A stretch of 64,000 nt of DNA from JANXLS01 sp037129555 (lineage in GTDB: Bacteria; Planctomycetota; SZUA-567; H5-PLA8), in contig JBAXUS010000007.1 in the NCBI GenBank assembly GCA_037129555.1, positions 1-64,000 of the forward strand, written 5' to 3'. Positions within the stretch are counted from its first letter, which is position 1. Every line of letters starts with the position of its first letter. A program made the translations under genes and the position numbers. Below, one piece after another: positions 43,939-52,980 of this stretch. Under the pieces are notes generated by a model. It made no database searches. It worked only from the letters and a program-made list of their open reading frames with translations, and was not told the origin of the DNA.

Positions 43939-44041
43939 GTTTCAGTTTTGAAGTTTCGAGTCTCTCTTTTTGTCGAGCGAAATGCAAGCGCGGTTCGCGC
44001 GCTGAATCATCTTCAGTTCAATCGCCAAAAATCCGAAACCA
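43939..44041. repeat. degenerate GGGTTTC-family site
   Basis: GGTTTCAGTTTTGAAGTTTCGAG near 43939-43961 faces AATCCGAAACC near 44031-44041. It is a weak, diverged member of the heptamer family, in the 260-base gap between the membrane protein and the LpxH-like gene. Nothing else stands out in that gap. Confidence 0.35.
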
Positions 44042-44181
44042 ACTGGGCGGAAAAGAAATATTTTCGACTAATTCTTTGAAAATCACACGCGCTTTGCGGC
44101 GTCTTTATTCTGCGTTAATGAAAATCGACGATACTAGTTCATATCAAGGCAAAACGAGTAGTGGGGGCTACGGAGCGTTCA

Positions 44182-45012
44182 ATGAGTAAGAAGCACTTTC
44201 GGACCATTTGGATCTCGGATACCCATTTATGTTCGCGCGATTGTCGCGCGGATTATCTCTTAAGCTTTCTGAAACACACCAAGTCTGAGCAGCTCTATTT
44301 GGTCGGCGACATCATCGACGTGTGGCAACTGAAGCGGCGATGGTTTTGGCCTCAGCCGATCAACAATGTCATTCAAAAGATTTTGAGTCGAGCGAAAAAG
44401 GGAACTCACGTCACGTACATTCCTGGAAATCACGACGAGTGTTTGCGTGATTTTGTCGGTGCCACGTTCGGCGATGTCAGCTTGAAAATGGACGCGATTC
44501 ACACCACTGCCGATGGCAAGCGTTACCTTGTTCTGCACGGCGATGTTTTTGACGCGGCCGTGCAACACAACCGGTGGCTCGCGGTGCTCGGCGACGCGGC
44601 TTACGGATGGCTGATTTATTTGAACGGTGTGCTGAATTTCTTTCGCAAGCTGCTCAATCTCCGTTATTGGTCGCTCTCTGGCTACATCAAGGGCCGGGTC
44701 AAAAATGCGGTCAGTTACATCAACAAATTTGAAGAAGTCGTCGTCGGTTACGCGCGCCAGCAAAATGTGGATGGCGTAATTTGTGGACACATCCACCAAC
44801 CCGCGATCAAGACCATTGCGGGATTGCAATACTGCAACACGGGCGATTGGATCGAAAATTGTACGGCGTTGGTCGAGCATTTTGATGGCCGGCTCGAACT
44901 GTTGAACTGGCTCAAGGATTGGCCGGAAATCGCCGCTCAACCGATCGTTGACGAGGAAGATGACGACGTCGTCGTACCACTTCCAGATGCACTTCAAGGG
45001 TTTGGAGCGTAG
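44182..45012 (+). CDS. LpxH-like UDP-2,3-diacylglucosamine diphosphatase family phosphoesterase
   Basis: A 276-residue calcineurin-like metallophosphatase of the LpxH/COG2908 family. Metal-binding motifs are complete: D13-x-H15 in ISDTHL, G-D43-IID in VGDIID, GNHDE at 82-86, H in VLHGD, and CGHIHQP near residue 200. In E. coli LpxH splits UDP-diacylglucosamine to lipid X during lipid A synthesis. PVC relatives of this family are often annotated so, but the function is untested. Its acidic tail (DEEDDDVVV) is unusual. An ATG at 44182 with GGAG is preferred over the GTG at 44161. It fits with the LpxL-like gene at 0.9 kb. Confidence 0.85.
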   Translation: MSKKHFRTIWISDTHLCSRDCRADYLLSFLKHTKSEQLYLVGDIIDVWQLKRRWFWPQPINNVIQKILSRAKKGTHVTYIPGNHDECLRDFVGATFGDVSLKMDAIHTTADGKRYLVLHGDVFDAAVQHNRWLAVLGDAAYGWLIYLNGVLNFFRKLLNLRYWSLSGYIKGRVKNAVSYINKFEEVVVGYARQQNVDGVICGHIHQPAIKTIAGLQYCNTGDWIENCTALVEHFDGRLELLNWLKDWPEIAAQPIVDEEDDDVVVPLPDALQGFGA

Positions 45013-45087
45013 AACAAGCCCTTCATGTTTCCGCGAAAAATCTGTTGCAAAGATCGCGTTGTGATTCGTGTCCCGTCATGCTGTTGA

Positions 45088-45136
45088 CCCCGAAAGCCTA
45101 TGACACACCGGCTGAGGGCTCAGTGGCTTGACGGGT
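45088..45136 (+). terminator. possible terminator after the LpxH-like gene
   Basis: CCC(G)AAAGCC pairs with GGCTT(GA)CGGG around a loop that holds a small CTGAG/CTCAG hairpin, followed by TTTTTT. Stem pairing is imperfect. Confidence 0.4.
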
Positions 45137-45170
45137 TTTTTAATTGTGCGGATTGTCAGTGAATGGCGAC

Positions 45171-45201
45171 AAAAAAGAGGCGATTGAATCGCCTCTTTTT
45201 T
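45171..45201. terminator. bidirectional rho-independent terminator
   Basis: A 15-bp perfect stem (AAAAAAGAGGCGATT and complement), with A and T runs on both sides so it works on both strands. It lies downstream of the NuoG-like gene on the minus strand and after the LpxH-like unit on the plus strand. Confidence 0.85.
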
Positions 45202-45229
45202 CGTAAACATTTTGAATTGACAGCCTGAA

Positions 45230-47557
45230 TTACTTTTGTGCTTCGGCCAGAATGCGGTCGGCGAAGAACTCGCGGGCGTTGACGCGTTGCGCAGCTTCGT
45301 GCGGGCAGGCGTAGACGCAACTCGGAGTCGACAAGTCCGTGCACAAATCGCAGGTGACGGCCTTCTTTTGAATGTTCGCCTTCTGGAAGCCCGGACGTTC
45401 CGGATCGTCCACCATTCCTTCGCCTGGGAATTGGTGCATGTTGATGTTGCCGTAGGGACACTGCTCAGCGCACAGCCCGCAACCCACACACCAATCTTCG
45501 ATGATGATTTCGAGCGTTTCTTTGCGCCGAATCGAACCGACCGGACAACCGACCATGCACAGCGGATCCATGCAGCTTCGGCAGGACGTCGGCACCAGGA
45601 ATTTATCGAAGCGCATGCCTTCGCGGACCAATCGGGTGACGCCATCGTGCGCGTCCGAACAGGCGCGGACGCATTCGTCGCAGCGTGTGCATTTTTCCAA
45701 ATCGAGAAGCAGCAGACTCTGCGCGTGCATCAATCCTTGGCTCAAGAAGTTCGTGAGCGGAATATCCGGCGCACTCTTGGCAACCAATGACGCCTGCTTT
45801 TCGCGCTTCGCCGCTTCAGCTTCGAAACTCTTTCTCAAGCTATCGTACCAACTCAGCATGAAGTCAAAGTGGACTTTGCGGATACAGACGACTTCGACAT
45901 GATCCAGTGCGGTGCAGCTTGCCGTGCGCGGGCCACCTTTGAGCAAGCCCATTTCACCGAAGTATTCGCCTCGTCCTAAGTACGTCAACACCATTTCGCC
46001 GCCCGGATGGCTCTGGCTGATCTTCACGCAACCGACGCGGATTAAGTAAAACGCGTCCGCCGGGTCGCCCTGCTTGACAATGACTTGGCCGGCATCGAAG
46101 CGCAGCAATTCAACGCGATCTTTGAGCTGCTTGATGAAGCTCTCGTCCAAGTCTTTGAAGATCGGAACGCTGCGCAAATGCTGCGCGAGCGCTCGTTCGC
46201 GGTAGTTCTTGTCCAGCTTGTCCTTGAATTTCTTGTTCTTCTGCAACGTCTGCAACACATTTCGGAGCATTTCAATAATCGTACATTCTTCGGTTGCGCG
46301 AACCGTCGCCGAGCGAGGTTGGAAGCTCATGCAAGTCATTTCGCCGAAGAGGTCTTCTTCTTGCAGCATGGCGATCGGATGATCGAGTGACAGATCCGTC
46401 GGGCCGTCGTTTCGAATCATTTTACCGCTGGAATTTTCGCGCACTTCATCGGTCTTTGTGCGCGTCAAACCGCCGGTGAATTTCTTCAGCATGCCGAAAA
46501 TACCGGAGCTGTTTTCTTTGGTCTTATCGCTCTTGATTTGGCCGATAGGCGTGTTGAGGAAGACCTCCGCCTTGCCACTGAGAATATAAAACGCGGTCGA
46601 TCCGAATTCGCCTTCGCGGCAAACGATGTCGCCCTTTTTGAATTTGCGGAGCAGGATGCTACCTTGATTGCGCTTCAGGAACTCCGGCGAAATCGCGGAG
46701 AACATCGGCATCTTAATGAGCTCTTCGACGCTGAGTACTTCGGACGCGTTAGTCGCTCCCAACTTGCCAGCTGCTTTACCGATGATGCTCTTGCTCATCA
46801 CTTCGGCCTGGCTGGTGATGGCACCGGTCGGACACGAAATCATACACTCGCCGCAATTGACGCAGGACGACTGGCCCATCGGCTTGTTCATGTCGAACGA
46901 GATGCTGGTGGCGTAACCCTTGCCCATGCGACCGATGACGTTGTTGTGTTTCACGTCGGTACAGGCGCGAACGCAGCGGTCGCAGACAATACACGCGCTG
47001 TGGTCGATGGCGATATCAACGTTGCTGAGATCGTGGCCTTTGGCGAAGAGGAACTTGCTGAGATCCGCAGGTTCACTGCCGCAGGGCGATGCCGTCTGCT
47101 TATCGTGCGCACGAGATTCAAAACGCGGCTTATAAGGTGCAGGTGCCATGGCGTTGGCGAGCAACTCATCGACCGGCGCCTTCAGGATACCGAGCTTTTC
47201 GGCGAGCAGTTCAAGTTCGCAACTGTGCGTTTCCTTGTGGCGGTCGCACGGCACAGGATGGTCAGCCAGAAGCAATTCAACGAGCATCTTGCGCGACCGT
47301 TCGAGCCGGTCGTTGGAGGTCGTGACCTCCATATTGCTTTCGCACGGCCGGACGCATGACGCGGCGAATACGCGGGCGCCTTTGACTTCAACAACGCAGG
47401 CGCGGCACACGCCGATTGGAGTCAGCGGGGGCTTGTGGCAGAGCACAGGAATGGGAATGCCGACGGTTTGCGCGGCATCCCAAATGCTGGTGCCTTCCGG
47501 CACCGTTACGTCTTTGCCATCGATCTTTAGTGTGACAGTCTTCAGTGGGGCAGTCAT
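45230..47557 (-). CDS. NuoG-like/DmsB-like iron-sulfur protein with two cyclic-nucleotide-binding-type domains
   Basis: A 775-residue hybrid. N-terminus: NuoG-like [2Fe-2S] site (C40, C51, C54, C68), then an N3-like segment H100-PVPCDRH-C113 in which the usual second cysteine is H107. Next is a two-cluster [4Fe-4S] ferredoxin (C189/C192/C195/C199 and C232/C235/C238/C242). Two cyclic-nucleotide-binding-type domains follow: about 285-430, interrupted by a Ser/Gly/Lys-rich insert at 340-395, and about 460-575 (FDAGQVIVKQGDPADAFYLI, GEYFGEMGLL). The C-terminus (615-755) is a polyferredoxin of DmsB/NrfC type with four clusters. No molybdopterin or [FeFe] hydrogenase domain is present. It is encoded right after the NuoE-NuoF fusion, so it is probably its electron acceptor under allosteric or redox control. 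Confidence 0.85.
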   Translation of the reverse strand: MTAPLKTVTLKIDGKDVTVPEGTSIWDAAQTVGIPIPVLCHKPPLTPIGVCRACVVEVKGARVFAASCVRPCESNMEVTTSNDRLERSRKMLVELLLADHPVPCDRHKETHSCELELLAEKLGILKAPVDELLANAMAPAPYKPRFESRAHDKQTASPCGSEPADLSKFLFAKGHDLSNVDIAIDHSACIVCDRCVRACTDVKHNNVIGRMGKGYATSISFDMNKPMGQSSCVNCGECMISCPTGAITSQAEVMSKSIIGKAAGKLGATNASEVLSVEELIKMPMFSAISPEFLKRNQGSILLRKFKKGDIVCREGEFGSTAFYILSGKAEVFLNTPIGQIKSDKTKENSSGIFGMLKKFTGGLTRTKTDEVRENSSGKMIRNDGPTDLSLDHPIAMLQEEDLFGEMTCMSFQPRSATVRATEECTIIEMLRNVLQTLQKNKKFKDKLDKNYRERALAQHLRSVPIFKDLDESFIKQLKDRVELLRFDAGQVIVKQGDPADAFYLIRVGCVKISQSHPGGEMVLTYLGRGEYFGEMGLLKGGPRTASCTALDHVEVVCIRKVHFDFMLSWYDSLRKSFEAEAAKREKQASLVAKSAPDIPLTNFLSQGLMHAQSLLLLDLEKCTRCDECVRACSDAHDGVTRLVREGMRFDKFLVPTSCRSCMDPLCMVGCPVGSIRRKETLEIIIEDWCVGCGLCAEQCPYGNINMHQFPGEGMVDDPERPGFQKANIQKKAVTCDLCTDLSTPSCVYACPHEAAQRVNAREFFADRILAEAQK

Positions 47558-47581
47558 TGAAGAGCCTCTCGTGTTCAGGTG

Positions 47582-47636
47582 GAGCCGACGGTTATCCGGC
47601 TCTGTGTTGAAGAACGAGCCGAAAAGATTTCGGCTC
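47582..47636. terminator. twin GAGCCG hairpins between the NuoEF and NuoG-like genes
   Basis: Two consecutive hairpins, 47582-47602 (GAGCCG/CGGCTC) and 47616-47636 (GAGCCGAAA/TTTCGGCTC), in the 96-base gap between the two genes. Without T-runs they are more likely to tune the ratio of the two proteins than to stop transcription. Confidence 0.45.
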
Positions 47637-47653
47637 CACGATCTTTGAACATT

Positions 47654-49354
47654 TTATTTCTTGATCTTCGCGTCAATTTCGTTCTTGAAGTACTTCAAGA
47701 CAGACTGAATCGGTGCCGGAACGACTTGACCCAAACCGCAGATCGAGGTCATGATCAGCGTGTCGGAGAGCTGTTCAATATCGTCCAAATCGGCCTTCGT
47801 ACCATTGCCTTTGTGAATTTTGTAAATGATGTCGACCATCTTCTGCGAGCCGACACGGCACGGAACGCACTTTCCGCACGATTCATTGCGGTAGAAGCGC
47901 GTCGCGTTCAACGCCATCTCGACCATGTCGGTGCCTTCCGCAATAGCGACAATCGCGCCGGAGCCGAGCATCGATCCGGCATCTTGCATGATCTTGAAGT
48001 CCATCGACAGATTCATCATCGACGGCGGAAGGAATCCGCCTGAAGGGCCTGACGGAGCGAAGGCTTTGATCTTCTTCCCACCCAACATGCCGCCACCCAA
48101 TTTGTTGATGGCTTCTTCGTAAGTCGTGCCCATCGGCACTTCGAAGACACCGGGCGTATTGACGTGTCCGCTGACGCCGATCCATTTCAAACCCGCGCAT
48201 CCATTGATACCCTGGGACTTAAACCAATCCGGGCCTTTGTGCAGTATGCAGGGAACATACGAGAGCGTTTCAACGTTGTTGATGACCGTCGGCTTGCCCC
48301 ACAATCCCACAAAAACGGGGAAGGGCGGCTTTACGCGCGGCTGGCCTCGGTGGCCTTCGATGGCTTCGAGCAGCGCGCTTTCTTCGCCTTGGATGTAACC
48401 GCCGGGCGAGACAAACACTTCGAGGTCAAAGGTCTTGCCCGATCCCAGCACATTCTTGCCGACAATGCCGAGTTTCTTGGCGACTTCGATTTCTTTCTCC
48501 ATGGCATGAATCTGATCGTGGTATTCGTGGCGGATGTAAATAAATCCGCGCTTCGCTCCGACGACGATTCCGGCCAACACCATGCCTTCGACCAGAAGCC
48601 ACGGCACGTTCTTCATCAACTCGCGATCTTTAAAGGTGGCGACTTCACATTCGTCGGCGTTACACACAACATACTTTTCATCGCCCGGCGCTTTATTGAC
48701 GGCTTCCCATTTTGAACCCGTCGGGAATCCTGCGCCACCCATTCCGCGCAATCCGCCCGTTTTCAATTTCCCGATCACATCCCCAATCGGACCGAGACTG
48801 GCAACGCCCTTCACAGCCGATTCAATCGCCGCTTGCTCTTCGCTTTGCGGTGCGGGATGTAGAATGTTATTGATCAGCGTCTTGATCGCGCCGTAGCGTT
48901 CACCTTCGTTGGCGTACGGATCGGACTTAAACGGACCTTTGAGTCCCGGGAAATGTTGCTCGGGGACTTCCTTGCCCGCAAGCGCCTGCTTGACTAACTC
49001 AAGCAACGCCGCGTGCCCTTGACCGGCGTACGGATGATCGTTGATCAGAATGCCGGGAGCGCGATCACATTGTCCCAGACACGAGACGTGACCGACGTGA
49101 ACGTCGGAGCGTCCTTTGCAGAGCGCTTCGATGTCGGTGCGCAATTTGTCGCACCCGTTCAGGGCGCAGGGAAAATCGCCGCAGACGCGAACATCGACTT
49201 TGGGCGGCGGCACCATTCTAAAATGCGGATAGAAGGTGGCGACACCATGCAAATCGTAAACAGGAATATTGAGCCGCTGCGACAGAGCTGTGAGCTCTTT
49301 TTCAGGGACATAGCCGTGTTTGTGCTGGATCTCGTGCAGTTCTTTTATAACCAA
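47654..49354 (-). CDS. NuoE-NuoF fusion: NADH-oxidising iron-sulfur flavoprotein
   Basis: A fusion of the 24-kDa (NuoE) and 51-kDa (NuoF) subunits of the NADH dehydrogenase module, about 566 residues. NuoE part: [2Fe-2S] cysteines in VCGDFPC (C58, C63) and SCLGQC (C92, C96). NuoF part: FMN loop GGLRGMGGAGFPTGSKW, NADH block NADECEVATFKDREL, and the [4Fe-4S] motif ESCGKCVPCR plus SICGLGQ. It should oxidise NADH and pass electrons to the NuoG-like partner encoded next. No other complex I genes are nearby. The frame reaches 49492, but the first homologous residues begin at the TTG at 49354, which has GGAAAGG 7 bases upstream. The start is therefore inferred. Confidence 0.9.
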   Translation of the reverse strand: MVIKELHEIQHKHGYVPEKELTALSQRLNIPVYDLHGVATFYPHFRMVPPPKVDVRVCGDFPCALNGCDKLRTDIEALCKGRSDVHVGHVSCLGQCDRAPGILINDHPYAGQGHAALLELVKQALAGKEVPEQHFPGLKGPFKSDPYANEGERYGAIKTLINNILHPAPQSEEQAAIESAVKGVASLGPIGDVIGKLKTGGLRGMGGAGFPTGSKWEAVNKAPGDEKYVVCNADECEVATFKDRELMKNVPWLLVEGMVLAGIVVGAKRGFIYIRHEYHDQIHAMEKEIEVAKKLGIVGKNVLGSGKTFDLEVFVSPGGYIQGEESALLEAIEGHRGQPRVKPPFPVFVGLWGKPTVINNVETLSYVPCILHKGPDWFKSQGINGCAGLKWIGVSGHVNTPGVFEVPMGTTYEEAINKLGGGMLGGKKIKAFAPSGPSGGFLPPSMMNLSMDFKIMQDAGSMLGSGAIVAIAEGTDMVEMALNATRFYRNESCGKCVPCRVGSQKMVDIIYKIHKGNGTKADLDDIEQLSDTLIMTSICGLGQVVPAPIQSVLKYFKNEIDAKIKK

Positions 49355-49584
49355 GCTCAGCCTTTCCGCTCGGAAGTGTGCCGATGAATTAATCCAGGTT
49401 GTTTGCCGCCTGTGCGCCAGCACATCGTCAACGCCGCTGAATTCGTTTGGCCACTCCGAACTTCGTTTTGTCGCGCAGCTACCAGAGAACAAATTGTATG
49501 GGTAATCGTTTCAAAATCATAGTCCGCTCCCGCAGCTTGTCAAGGCAAGCCGCGAATTTTTTTCAACGGCAAACAGCGAAAGGC

Positions 49585-49735
49585 TTTTAACATCGAATAA
49601 CGCGAATAAACGCGAATGAATTGGGAACAAAGGAGGAGGAGAACCGGTATCGCACTTTCCGCTCCAAACTTTTCCCATCAACCTCTAAAATTATTCGCGA
49701 AGATTCGCGTTTATTCGCGTTATTCGATGTTAAAA
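49585..49735. repeat. CGCGAATAA inverted repeat, 33-bp perfect arms
   Basis: The arm at 49585-49617 (TTTTAACATCGAATAACGCG...) is the exact reverse complement of 49703-49735, and similarity extends imperfectly about 20 more bases outward. The 85-base middle has no gene. It lies in the 400-base gap between the NuoEF start and the PVC heme protein stop. CGCGAATAA-type repeats occur widely between bacterial genes; this copy could be a small non-autonomous element. Confidence 0.85.
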
Positions 49736-49756
49736 AGTCGTTCGCCGTTCGCCGTT

Positions 49757-52700
49757 TCACTTCGAAGCCCGCAGAAACGCGATCAAATCCGCGAGGTCCT
49801 GCGCCGGGATCAGCGTCTCAAATCCGTCCGGCATCACCGACACAGTCCCCGGCTCGATCTTCGCAATATCCGCGCGCCGAATGTGCTTCTCCGTCTTCGG
49901 ATCAATCGCCAGAACAACCTCATCCGCACCGTCTTTTTTCAGAATCCCATTAAAGCGCTCGCCGCTCGTCGTTTTGACGGCGAACGGCTCGTAACTCCGC
50001 ACAAAACTCGCGCTGGGATACACGATGGCTTCGAGCAAATCGCGCTCCGTCCGCGTCTTCCCGATGCTGGTCAAATCCGGTCCCAACGTCCCGCCGAGAT
50101 ACCCGGTCGCGTGACACGTCGAACATGCATTCTTCGCCGAATGAAACACCACATGCCCGCGCTGCACATCACCCGGCGGAAGCTTTTTCAGGAGCTCATC
50201 CAAATGCGCCGCTTGAGCCGCCGCGTTCGGACTAAGTTCAGCGAGCCACACCGCCGCAGCGTCTTGAACGGCCTTCGAGTATTTCGCAAACACAGGCCGC
50301 ACAATCTCCGGACGAAGGCTCTTCGAATAGTTCGATGATTTTAATGCGTCCAAGAGGAGCAGGCCGATTTCGTCCGTGGTGTTTCGTTCGAAGATTGGAA
50401 GCAACTGGCGAATTTCCATCGGCCCGACAAAATCGTTGATGGCCTTCGCGAGTCTCTTCTTGTGCGGGGCTACCAAGTCGATTTTCACCAGCCCCGCGCA
50501 TGCAGCGTTCCGCTCTGCTGACGGATTTGTGGGTTCGAGCGCATGAATGAAGAATTCGAATAGATCGGGAAGGATGTCGCATTGAAAGCCGCTTGAGGTC
50601 GCGTGAATGGCGAGCATGGCGTTCAAGCGCGTGAGTGGCGGATAGGCGTCCGATCGTGTCACATCGTAAAGAGTCCCTGCCAGTTCAATGGGTTCTACTT
50701 TTCCTAATTGGTTAAAATTTTTCGGTCGTTTGTAGGCGCGCACGGCATCGATCCCGTCGTCCAGCAGCGCGCCTTTCAGCGATGGGATTACTTTTGTCAG
50801 ACAATTAATCCACGCGTCGGGCGTCTCTTTCACGTCGGCTCCGGCCATTGCGCGCAGAGCGATTCGTTGCGCGTCCGGATTGGACGGAGCGGAGACCGTT
50901 CGGGCAAGTAATTCCTGAACTTTCGGTGTCTTCGCAAACGTCGAAAGCTGCCGAACAAGCTGTCCTTGATCCACGCCTTTTTCGTTGGGAGCCGCCAGCT
51001 TTTTCGTGAGATAATCGACCACGGCGTCGCCCCATTCAGGATGGTGGCCGACGACCCAATTGGCGGTGCGGTTCAATTCGGGTTCGGGTCGTTCGAGAAA
51101 TGGAATGATCTCTTCGGGCTTGAGATCCGAACCCGTCAATTGGTCGAGCACCACCATGGCCGCGCGGACGCAATGAACATCAGCAGAGGTCAGTTGTTTG
51201 CGGGCGTTTTCACCATGGTTGCTGGATATTTCCGCGAAGATAAAGGCGTGTTCCAACGCACGAATTCGCGGATCGATTGGAGTGCCGGAATCGGTGCATT
51301 GATTGTCGTATTTCCAAAGAAATTGAGGAAGCACGAGATAATCCAATTGCACGTTCGCTCGTCCCAACGCTTCAAAGGCCTGGCGCGCTGCAGTTACATC
51401 ATCGTCGAAGGGGCCTGGTCTGTGTTGATTCAGAAGACGTTGCGCGAGCATTTGCAACTTCTCTCGATTTGCTGCAGCTTGCAGAGAAGTGATATGTGCG
51501 GCCACGCTCGCAACTGTTGGGTCCTTGTCCAGCATCCATTCTGCATGCAGCTTGAATGTCGGAATGACCTCATACAACCGAGCCAACGCCCACAACGCAT
51601 TTCGTCGCGCTTCACTATTTGTTGATTTATCGGCCACATCCATCAGCGCCCACGCGGTTGGATCGCTAGCGCGGTCTCCAAGTGTTTCAATCGCGCGCCT
51701 GCGCACAAATACGCGTTCATCGCCCAAGTATTTCGCACATTCCTCGTCCTTCAGCTTCTTCCATTCGATCTTTAATCCGCGAGGGTCGTCCAGAGCGACC
51801 GCGTCCTTTTTCTTCACGCGATAAATTGCTCCCAACACATCCGGCTTGGCGAGTTGCGAGGTGGGGCAACAGATTTTGTACCACCCGCCGGTATCTGCCA
51901 CTAGCACGCTCCCGTCGGCGTCTTCGAGCACATCGGTGGGATGAAAATCGGGGCTGTCGGAGGAGAGGAAATCGGAGTCCCGAGTTGTGTACGTCTCGCG
52001 GTCTTGATCAAGAATTGTTCGGATGACTTTGTGGAGATTGAAGCTGCACGTGAACAGGTTGTCGTGGTACCCGTCGCCGAAGATATTGGAGTCGTAACAC
52101 ATCATCCCGCACGGAGCCGCCGCGCCCCAGTTCGTCAGCACCGGCATCACGTCACCCGTCATCACGTGGCCGTTCAAAACGTCATGAACTTTCCCATACA
52201 CGCCGCCATAAATCGCATGGATCAACCCGTCGCGTTTTCCGCCCGCGGGATGCTGAAAAAACGTGCACGACAAAAAGCGTTCGCCGACCGAATTGAACGC
52301 CAGCCCCACCGGATTATCCATCCCGCCCGTCAGCACCGGTTCGACATTCGTTCCGTCCGGCCGAGCTCGGAAAATATGCGCAGCCTTCGACGCAAATGGC
52401 TTCCCGTTCGGCAGCGTAATCGTCTGCTCAGCAAACGCGCCCTTGCACCAATAAATCCACCCGTCGCGCCCTAGATACGGCCCATGCAAATCGTTCGCGC
52501 ATCCCGTCAGCGTCTTGCCATCGTGCCAAATCTCGCGCTTGTCCGCGACGCCATCGCCATCGGTGTCCGTCAATTTCCAAATCTGCGGCGGAGCCGAAAC
52601 CAGCAGCGAGCGACCGTACCATAAGCACCCTTCCGGAAACATCATCTTGTCCGCAAACACGACGCTCTTTTCAAACACGCCCTTCGCATTCGCCGCATCC

Positions 52701-52954
52701 AAACGCACGACTCGATGCGGCTTCGTTTCAAGCTGCTTCTGAGCCTTGTCGCTCATCCCCGCCGAATCGGTAACATACAATCGCCCCTGCTCGTCGAACG
52801 ACATGTTAATCGGCCTATTGACCAACGGTGGCCCGGCCACGAGTTCGACTTCAAACCCGTCCGGAACCGTCAGCGTCTGAGTCCCGAATTTGAATTGCGC
52901 GGCAGACGCATGTGAGATCGCAAGGAGTGCGCAGAGAATGAGAAGGCGATTCAT
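49757..52954 (-). CDS. PVC-type heme-binding beta-propeller/HEAT-repeat protein
   Basis: A 1065-residue exported protein. It has a signal peptide (cleavage near 18) and an N-terminal putative membrane-bound dehydrogenase (TIGR02604-type) six-bladed propeller (about 20-390) with LPNGKPFASKAAHIFRARPDG-like blocks. HEAT-like helical repeats (about 400-920) follow, then a C-terminal Planctomycetes/Verrucomicrobia-type cytochrome c segment with a C-x2-C-H heme site near residue 940 (NACSTCHATGYLGG). These proteins are thought to oxidise sugars outside the cell and pass electrons to the heme. GGAG precedes the ATG. The TIM-barrel gene at 53.9 kb is upstream on the same strand (26-base gap), a frequent partner. 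Confidence 0.93.
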   Translation of the reverse strand: MNRLLILCALLAISHASAAQFKFGTQTLTVPDGFEVELVAGPPLVNRPINMSFDEQGRLYVTDSAGMSDKAQKQLETKPHRVVRLDAANAKGVFEKSVVFADKMMFPEGCLWYGRSLLVSAPPQIWKLTDTDGDGVADKREIWHDGKTLTGCANDLHGPYLGRDGWIYWCKGAFAEQTITLPNGKPFASKAAHIFRARPDGTNVEPVLTGGMDNPVGLAFNSVGERFLSCTFFQHPAGGKRDGLIHAIYGGVYGKVHDVLNGHVMTGDVMPVLTNWGAAAPCGMMCYDSNIFGDGYHDNLFTCSFNLHKVIRTILDQDRETYTTRDSDFLSSDSPDFHPTDVLEDADGSVLVADTGGWYKICCPTSQLAKPDVLGAIYRVKKKDAVALDDPRGLKIEWKKLKDEECAKYLGDERVFVRRRAIETLGDRASDPTAWALMDVADKSTNSEARRNALWALARLYEVIPTFKLHAEWMLDKDPTVASVAAHITSLQAAANREKLQMLAQRLLNQHRPGPFDDDVTAARQAFEALGRANVQLDYLVLPQFLWKYDNQCTDSGTPIDPRIRALEHAFIFAEISSNHGENARKQLTSADVHCVRAAMVVLDQLTGSDLKPEEIIPFLERPEPELNRTANWVVGHHPEWGDAVVDYLTKKLAAPNEKGVDQGQLVRQLSTFAKTPKVQELLARTVSAPSNPDAQRIALRAMAGADVKETPDAWINCLTKVIPSLKGALLDDGIDAVRAYKRPKNFNQLGKVEPIELAGTLYDVTRSDAYPPLTRLNAMLAIHATSSGFQCDILPDLFEFFIHALEPTNPSAERNAACAGLVKIDLVAPHKKRLAKAINDFVGPMEIRQLLPIFERNTTDEIGLLLLDALKSSNYSKSLRPEIVRPVFAKYSKAVQDAAAVWLAELSPNAAAQAAHLDELLKKLPPGDVQRGHVVFHSAKNACSTCHATGYLGGTLGPDLTSIGKTRTERDLLEAIVYPSASFVRSYEPFAVKTTSGERFNGILKKDGADEVVLAIDPKTEKHIRRADIAKIEPGTVSVMPDGFETLIPAQDLADLIAFLRASK

Positions 52955-52980
52955 AAAGGCGACTCCAGTTGTATTCGGCT

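Noticed and set aside
46538..47359. 273-residue open frame antisense to the NuoG-like gene
   Set aside because: Shadow of a strongly supported gene with conserved cysteines on the other strand.
45230..49492. Bifurcating [FeFe] hydrogenase HydABC
   Set aside because: The HydB/HydC-like parts fit, but the second protein has no H-cluster motifs; it ends in a DmsB-type polyferredoxin instead.
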